NCBI GenBank assembly: GCA_936440205.1
Contig: OW387135.1
Span: forward strand, 37,984,792-38,048,791
Source of the DNA: Lepidonotus clava
Lineage: Eukaryota > Annelida > Polychaeta > Phyllodocida > Polynoidae
DNA: 64,000 bases
Direction of reading: 5' to 3'
A program made the position numbers and the translations under genes. Shown here piece by piece: positions 61,201-64,000 of the stretch. The notes below the pieces were generated by a model. It had not been told where the DNA came from and did no database searches. It saw only the letters and a list, made by a program, of their open reading frames with translations. Every line of letters begins with the position of its first letter. Positions within the stretch are counted from its first letter, which is position 1.

Positions 61201-61461
61201 TTTTAGCCAAATGATTTCATGGTCCTCGTGTCTAGGTTGTTCTATCGCGTGTGTGGTATGGGCTATGTTATCCTTTACTAGTATTCCTATACCACCACCT
61301 GTTCTGTGAGTTCTTGCTTTATGGTACCATTTATATCCTTCTATGTTTGGTGGTTTTTTTGTTTTTGTCTCTGCTATTATGGCTATGCTTATTTCCTCAG
61401 AGGTAAGTATGGCCTTGAGGCTATTTGTCTTCCCTGTTATTCCGTTTGCGTTTGTATACAT
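58222..61461 (-). CDS. LINE ORF2: APE endonuclease, reverse transcriptase and CCHC motif
   Basis: 1079 residues. Endonuclease about 1-235: YTNANG (Asn4/Asn6), AETKT (Glu31), GGGIGILV, GDFN (136-139), IDYI and TDHN (227-230). Reverse transcriptase about 455-760: ERGITLSSNFGKTFERL, EQAGGRKGMSTTDHIL, FLDVTKAYDKAW (Asp602), IRQGGVL (660-666) and WVDD at 701-704, where most LINEs have YADD or FADD. A CX2CX8HX4C motif at 1014-1031 (CRGCGHYEETQKHIFEEC) follows, then an Asn/Thr-rich tail. The frame stays open for about 30 codons upstream of the Met chosen, including a basic RKIRRKRR stretch, so the true start may be further upstream. Antisense to the host gene. Confidence 0.93.
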   Translation of the reverse strand: MYTNANGITGKTNSLKAILTSEEISIAIIAETKTKKPPNIEGYKWYHKARTHRTGGGIGILVKDNIAHTTHAIEQPRHEDHEIIWLKISTVTKPTYIGAYYGPQEKIEKDTVYREYQEIRTTLNQLKQEGDTMLLGDFNAKIKIDHPNFTQEQTRNGKMLQEILEDTNMTTTTTKTNTINWTRVNRTKPEEKSIIDYIVVNKDMEQRISATEIDNTGTLTLKGKKETDHNTIITTIKAQMPKKKTKPTTIWAPGNNTTWKQYNKEVREKMKDKHDYRDLQQAIIQSLTTTIGSITIRGKGRKKEDNQTKQLKEEKNKNKHLYEQTIKNRDPPEKIKHSRQQYINSRLKLRIQNQANEEINTRTKMMRMCKDGGSKSGKFWKIRKKIMRQEEEHDINIKDENNEKITHPDEIKEHIAAYYEDLYQARQGHDSMREWTNTIQNKIEELRNTTDNEQIEPFTLKELNEVIKKLKKQKATGPDKIPNTSLIYADKHTRLLYLNTINRIAQTKTIPQEWQEGEVIRIYKGKGTKGKCSNERGITLSSNFGKTFERLINNRILKNIKITDEQAGGRKGMSTTDHILRIKELIRTNKINKKPTYITFLDVTKAYDKAWLDGIMYTMNKQGCEGAIWNLTDRLNKNLTATIRTTHGNTRPIKINNSIRQGGVLAVTQYAVLMDEINKEIKTEQTKPNTQLDDKSTCLLWVDDVALISNNIDDQHRMIEITKNTANKYRILFGQSKSKTITIGNKPNDLTLQLDDINIEPIDKYKYLGETINTKNNITSHIPEIERKAEAALQTVLFIAEDDNFRGIQMETIWTLLETCIIPIILYGSETWDTNKTQTKNLNKILDNQLKRILRIPQSTPRECIYTELNILDIEHRIITRRLTYATNLLEQNPDRMKHIIQDEHEKSWISLTKAIGDKVGIDLTEITNQPKNARKAQINNAVTAHMNNTMRTDGRNKSKYEHLTANREDFPQHRKPPYLTMLTREQTRAIIMARTRMTKVKANYKNMYPDQKCRGCGHYEETQKHIFEECPTIHPNNSTTITNNEIFNNNGKTNKSTSTKIINIHNILEQWDKSHTTA

Positions 61462-61638
61462 TATTTTGATGTCTTGTTGGTTGTTTCTCCTTTTCCTCCT
61501 TATCTTTCTGTTTGTGGGTGTTGTTTTTGTGTTGTCATCTTTTTTCCCAGTATGTTGGTTGCTGTTTTTGTTTGTCAGTTGTTTTTCATGGTTGTTTATT
61601 GGGGTTTGGCCTTTTTTGTGTAGGGGGTTGCCTGGGTC

Positions 61639-63678
61639 CTAGTCTCTGTTGTATCTTGTTGTGTTAGTGCGCCTCTGTTCATGGTCCCTGGTTCGGCGTG
61701 TGTTGGTTGGGGTCATATCCCAGTTAAGCTCGCTCCTATGTTCTCTATGTTCCCTTTGTGGTGTGTCGTTGTTGGTCGCTGTATGCCTCGGGCTTCTGCT
61801 GTGGTCATGGCGTGTGCGTACGACTCTTCGGAGGGCTGGGTTTTGGCGGGGGTGGTGTTCCTCCTCCCTTCTTCCTCTGTTGTGGTGGTGTTCCTCCTCC
61901 CTTCTCCCTCTATTGTGTCTATCGCGGTTGTCTGTTTCCTGGTCCCTATTTCTCATGATCGATCTTTCTCTTTGTGTCTGAAGGATATCGTGGAAGTGAT
62001 CGGCGGTCTTGTTTACAGATTCCATGGTGTGGCCCCTTATAACTAGGGTTTCTGTTTTTTCATCGTAGATGGCCCTGGTGCGATATGTGGCTGTGGCTGC
62101 CTTGATAGTCTTTCCTCCTTCTCCGATGACGTGGCCCACCTCGTTGTTACTGATGTCCATCTCTCTGAAGTAGGGGAGTTTGGGTCCGTTTTCCGTTGGG
62201 TACTTCCCCCTCTGGGTCTTTCTTGTTGGGTTTGGGGGGGCGGGGAGGTTTTCCTTTGGGGGTATTTGCATGAGTTGGGGAATAGGGTCGGGTCGGGTAG
62301 GTTCTTGAGGGATGTTTTTGTTTGTTAGGGTTGTGCGGAGATCTGGTAGGGTTTTGGGGGTTTCCTGGGGGTTTGTAAGTTCATCTGCTATGGCTTCTAT
62401 GGTTTCAGTGATCACTTTCGCCGATCTCTGGGCTGTTTCCTTGGTGACGTGAATGTGGTCCTCTAGTCTGGTATTGAGTGGGTGGGGGTTGATTGTTTGG
62501 ATGTTCGTTTCTGCCAGCATTCTGCTTAGGATTATTCGTTCTATGTCTTGTTTTGGGTTCTCGATACGGGGGGGTTCTATGATGATGATTTTGTTGTTGT
62601 CTATTGGTCCTATGGCTTCGATGAGGTCTTTGTGTATGGTCTTTGCTGGGGTGTTTGTTTTGAGGTGATTGGTGCCGAGCATGATGAGGATCTTGTCGTA
62701 GGGGTTGAGTAGGTCTTGTTGTTCGTTGGTGATTTGTTTGAGCTCATCTATGGTATATATGGTCTCGGTGTTGATTTCGGTTCTGTCGGTGGTTTGGAGG
62801 TGAGGTTGGATTCGTGCCATATTTGAGTCGCCGAGGATGAGGATTTTGGGGGGTTTCGGTTGTGTTTGTTTGTTAGTTTCTGTTTCCATCTCCTTTTCTT
62901 TCGCCTCGGTCCACAGGAGCTTTTCAGTTATTAGTGTTTGGATGATTGTCTCTTTGATGGTGATGGCTTCTTTTAGGTCTGTGATGGTGTCCTGGAGTTG
63001 TGAGGTTTGTTCGTTGTCGGGTGTTTTGGTTTTGGTTTTGGCATCTTCAAGCTGTTTCTCGAGGTTCCGGATTGTGGTGTCTTTGTTGGTGAGCTGTTCC
63101 TTGAGTTTATTTATGGTGTCTTCTGAGTTTGCCAGTCTGTTGAGCATGGTGTTTATCCGTTCTTTTGCCTCATCTTCTCCCTTCGTCATTGCTGCTTCTA
63201 GTTTCTTTTTCAGTGTTTCGATAGTGGTTTTTTGGTCATCTATCTTTTTCCCCGTCTCCCTGCGTAGTTCTTCGGTCTCCTTCTGTTGTTTGGTGAGGCT
63301 GTTTTTCGCTGCAGTCAGGTCTTTCTTGAGGCTTTTTTGGGTGGTTTCGTGCTTCGTGCAGGCTTCGCAGGTGGTCTTTGTTGTGGGGTTTTTTGTTGTG
63401 GGTTTCTTTCCTGAGTTGAGTTCTTTGAAGTTTTTTATTTTATTTTTGGCTGCTCTGTTTTTTCTCCCCGTTGGGGTGGTCTCGTACGCATCGGTGTTTG
63501 TGTCATTTCCATCGGTGTTTGTCTCACTCTGCGATTGGTCGTCGTCTCGCTCATCGGGGGTTATTGTTGACTCGTCGTCTTCAGATGTCTCGGTCAGTTC
63601 ATTGTCCTGGATGTTACCTTCTTTGTCAATCAGAGGTTCTGGGACGGTCGGCTCTGTGGTAGTTGTTGGGGTAGACAT
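61639..63678 (-). CDS. LINE ORF1: coiled coil, SGNH esterase and KH domain
   Basis: 679 residues, likely the RNA-packaging partner of ORF2. Residues 1-100 are acidic/Thr-rich; 103-109 has CEACTKH. A long coiled coil spans about 110-265. An SGNH hydrolase-like domain follows: GDSN (283-286, Ser nucleophile), LGTNH (334-338, in place of GxND) and DHIH (407-410, Asp-x-x-His). After a Pro-rich linker, 504-566 is a KH RNA-binding domain with GHVIGEGGKTI (the GxxG loop). The tail (570-679) is Arg/His-rich with two copies of HNRGRREEEHH. Esterase-bearing ORF1 is known for CR1-like LINEs; the added KH domain is what I find unusual. ORF1 and ORF2 lie in order on one transcript. Confidence 0.9.
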   Translation of the reverse strand: MSTPTTTTEPTVPEPLIDKEGNIQDNELTETSEDDESTITPDERDDDQSQSETNTDGNDTNTDAYETTPTGRKNRAAKNKIKNFKELNSGKKPTTKNPTTKTTCEACTKHETTQKSLKKDLTAAKNSLTKQQKETEELRRETGKKIDDQKTTIETLKKKLEAAMTKGEDEAKERINTMLNRLANSEDTINKLKEQLTNKDTTIRNLEKQLEDAKTKTKTPDNEQTSQLQDTITDLKEAITIKETIIQTLITEKLLWTEAKEKEMETETNKQTQPKPPKILILGDSNMARIQPHLQTTDRTEINTETIYTIDELKQITNEQQDLLNPYDKILIMLGTNHLKTNTPAKTIHKDLIEAIGPIDNNKIIIIEPPRIENPKQDIERIILSRMLAETNIQTINPHPLNTRLEDHIHVTKETAQRSAKVITETIEAIADELTNPQETPKTLPDLRTTLTNKNIPQEPTRPDPIPQLMQIPPKENLPAPPNPTRKTQRGKYPTENGPKLPYFREMDISNNEVGHVIGEGGKTIKAATATYRTRAIYDEKTETLVIRGHTMESVNKTADHFHDILQTQRERSIMRNRDQETDNRDRHNRGRREEEHHHNRGRREEEHHPRQNPALRRVVRTRHDHSRSPRHTATNNDTPQREHREHRSELNWDMTPTNTRRTRDHEQRRTNTTRYNRD

Positions 63679-64000
63679 CGTAGTATTGGGGGGGGGGATG
63701 TTTGTTTAAACACGCCGTGTTTGGTCGGGTTGGGGGTTGTTTTTGGTATTTGGGGGAGTTCAGAGGGGGGGGGGGGGATGTTTGTGATAGTCAGATTCTT
63801 CGTGGTGATGGTGTTGGGGGAGGTTGGGGGTTGTTCAGGGGTAGTTGGGTGTTTGTAGATGGGTGTTGGTAAGTCAGTTGGTGGGTCAGAATGGGTTGTT
63901 CAGGTTTGTTTTGGTCTGGGTTGTTGGGGGTTGCTAGTAAACTTTCACTGCTGGAGTAGATTTAAGGTAGTTTTTTACTTATCTGTTGGTAGTGGTTGTT
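63679..64000 (-). other. 5' leader of the second LINE, cut by the window end
   Basis: On the sense strand the stretch is C/A-rich with two long C runs (plus-strand G runs near 63,689 and 63,764) and no ORF. The 5' boundary of the element lies outside the window. Confidence 0.6.

Larger units (their letters stand above)
58159..64000 (-). mobile_element. Second LINE, minus strand, both ORFs open, continues past window
   Basis: On the minus strand ORF1 (63678-61639) and ORF2 (61461-58222) are uninterrupted, separated by 177 bases. Behind ORF2 comes about 40-60 bases of 3' UTR and an A-rich tail of GAAAA-like units (58159-58180). Upstream of ORF1 at least 320 bases of C/A-rich leader remain. The sense strand is strikingly rich in A and C throughout. 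The C-terminal CCHC-like motif of ORF2 recalls I/R1/jockey-group LINEs, but I do not assign a clade. Integrity suggests a recent, possibly active copy. Confidence 0.9.

Noticed and set aside
62837-63709. 290-codon hydrophobic plus-strand ORF resembling a membrane protein
   Set aside because: It is the antisense of LINE ORF1; the Phe/Val/Ser-rich composition follows from the A/C-rich sense strand. No domain of its own.

Overview
The window looks like nuclear DNA of an invertebrate animal, most likely a marine spiralian (mollusc, brachiopod or relative). Exons are GC-rich and lie in AT-rich, repeat-littered DNA. Introns have GT..AG ends. The conserved genes are closer to vertebrate than to insect sequences. 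The spiralian call rests mainly on a divergent TALE homeobox gene at the left edge, so it is an inference.

Layout, left to right. (1) 1-1.35 kb: last coding exon of a divergent TALE-class homeobox gene (+). (2) 1.35-11 kb: noncoding DNA with a small hAT-type element that has a perfect 8-bp target duplication, and a good TATA-plus-initiator promoter at about 3.03-3.06 kb followed by splice donors. This may be the distal promoter of the next gene. (3) 11.06-14.53 kb: foxJ1 (+), two coding exons, forkhead domain split by a 1.4-kb intron; in animals this is the master regulator of motile cilia. (4) 14.5-41 kb: a 26-kb gene desert with short GC-rich islands (candidate enhancers), several foldback or terminal-inverted-repeat elements and small tandem repeats. 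(5) 41.17-46.2 kb: a CR1/L2-like LINE on the minus strand, with a 963-aa endonuclease/reverse transcriptase ORF, a short ORF1 that keeps only the end of an SGNH esterase domain, and between them a striking array of a 19-bp motif. (6) 47.57-57.51 kb: wbp11 (minus), a WW-domain-binding spliceosome-associated protein; I could place all 14 coding exons, giving 658 aa in one continuous frame. (7) 57.51-57.94 kb: a short bidirectional promoter; the first coding exon of an unidentified divergent gene starts at 57,942 (+). (8) about 58.16 kb to the window end: a second LINE on the minus strand, apparently inserted in intron 1 of that gene. Its ORF1 (679 aa) and ORF2 (1079 aa) are both uninterrupted, and ORF1 joins a coiled coil, an SGNH esterase domain and a KH RNA-binding domain.

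The most unusual material is in the two LINEs: the coiled coil-SGNH-KH ORF1, and the repeated 19-mer between the ORFs of the first LINE. The TALE gene, with an extra residue before the recognition helix and Ala at homeodomain position 50, comes next. The host genes (TALE factor, foxJ1, wbp11, unknown divergent gene) do not form an obvious pathway. foxJ1 sits alone in about 45 kb of noncoding DNA, as is usual for a developmental regulator.
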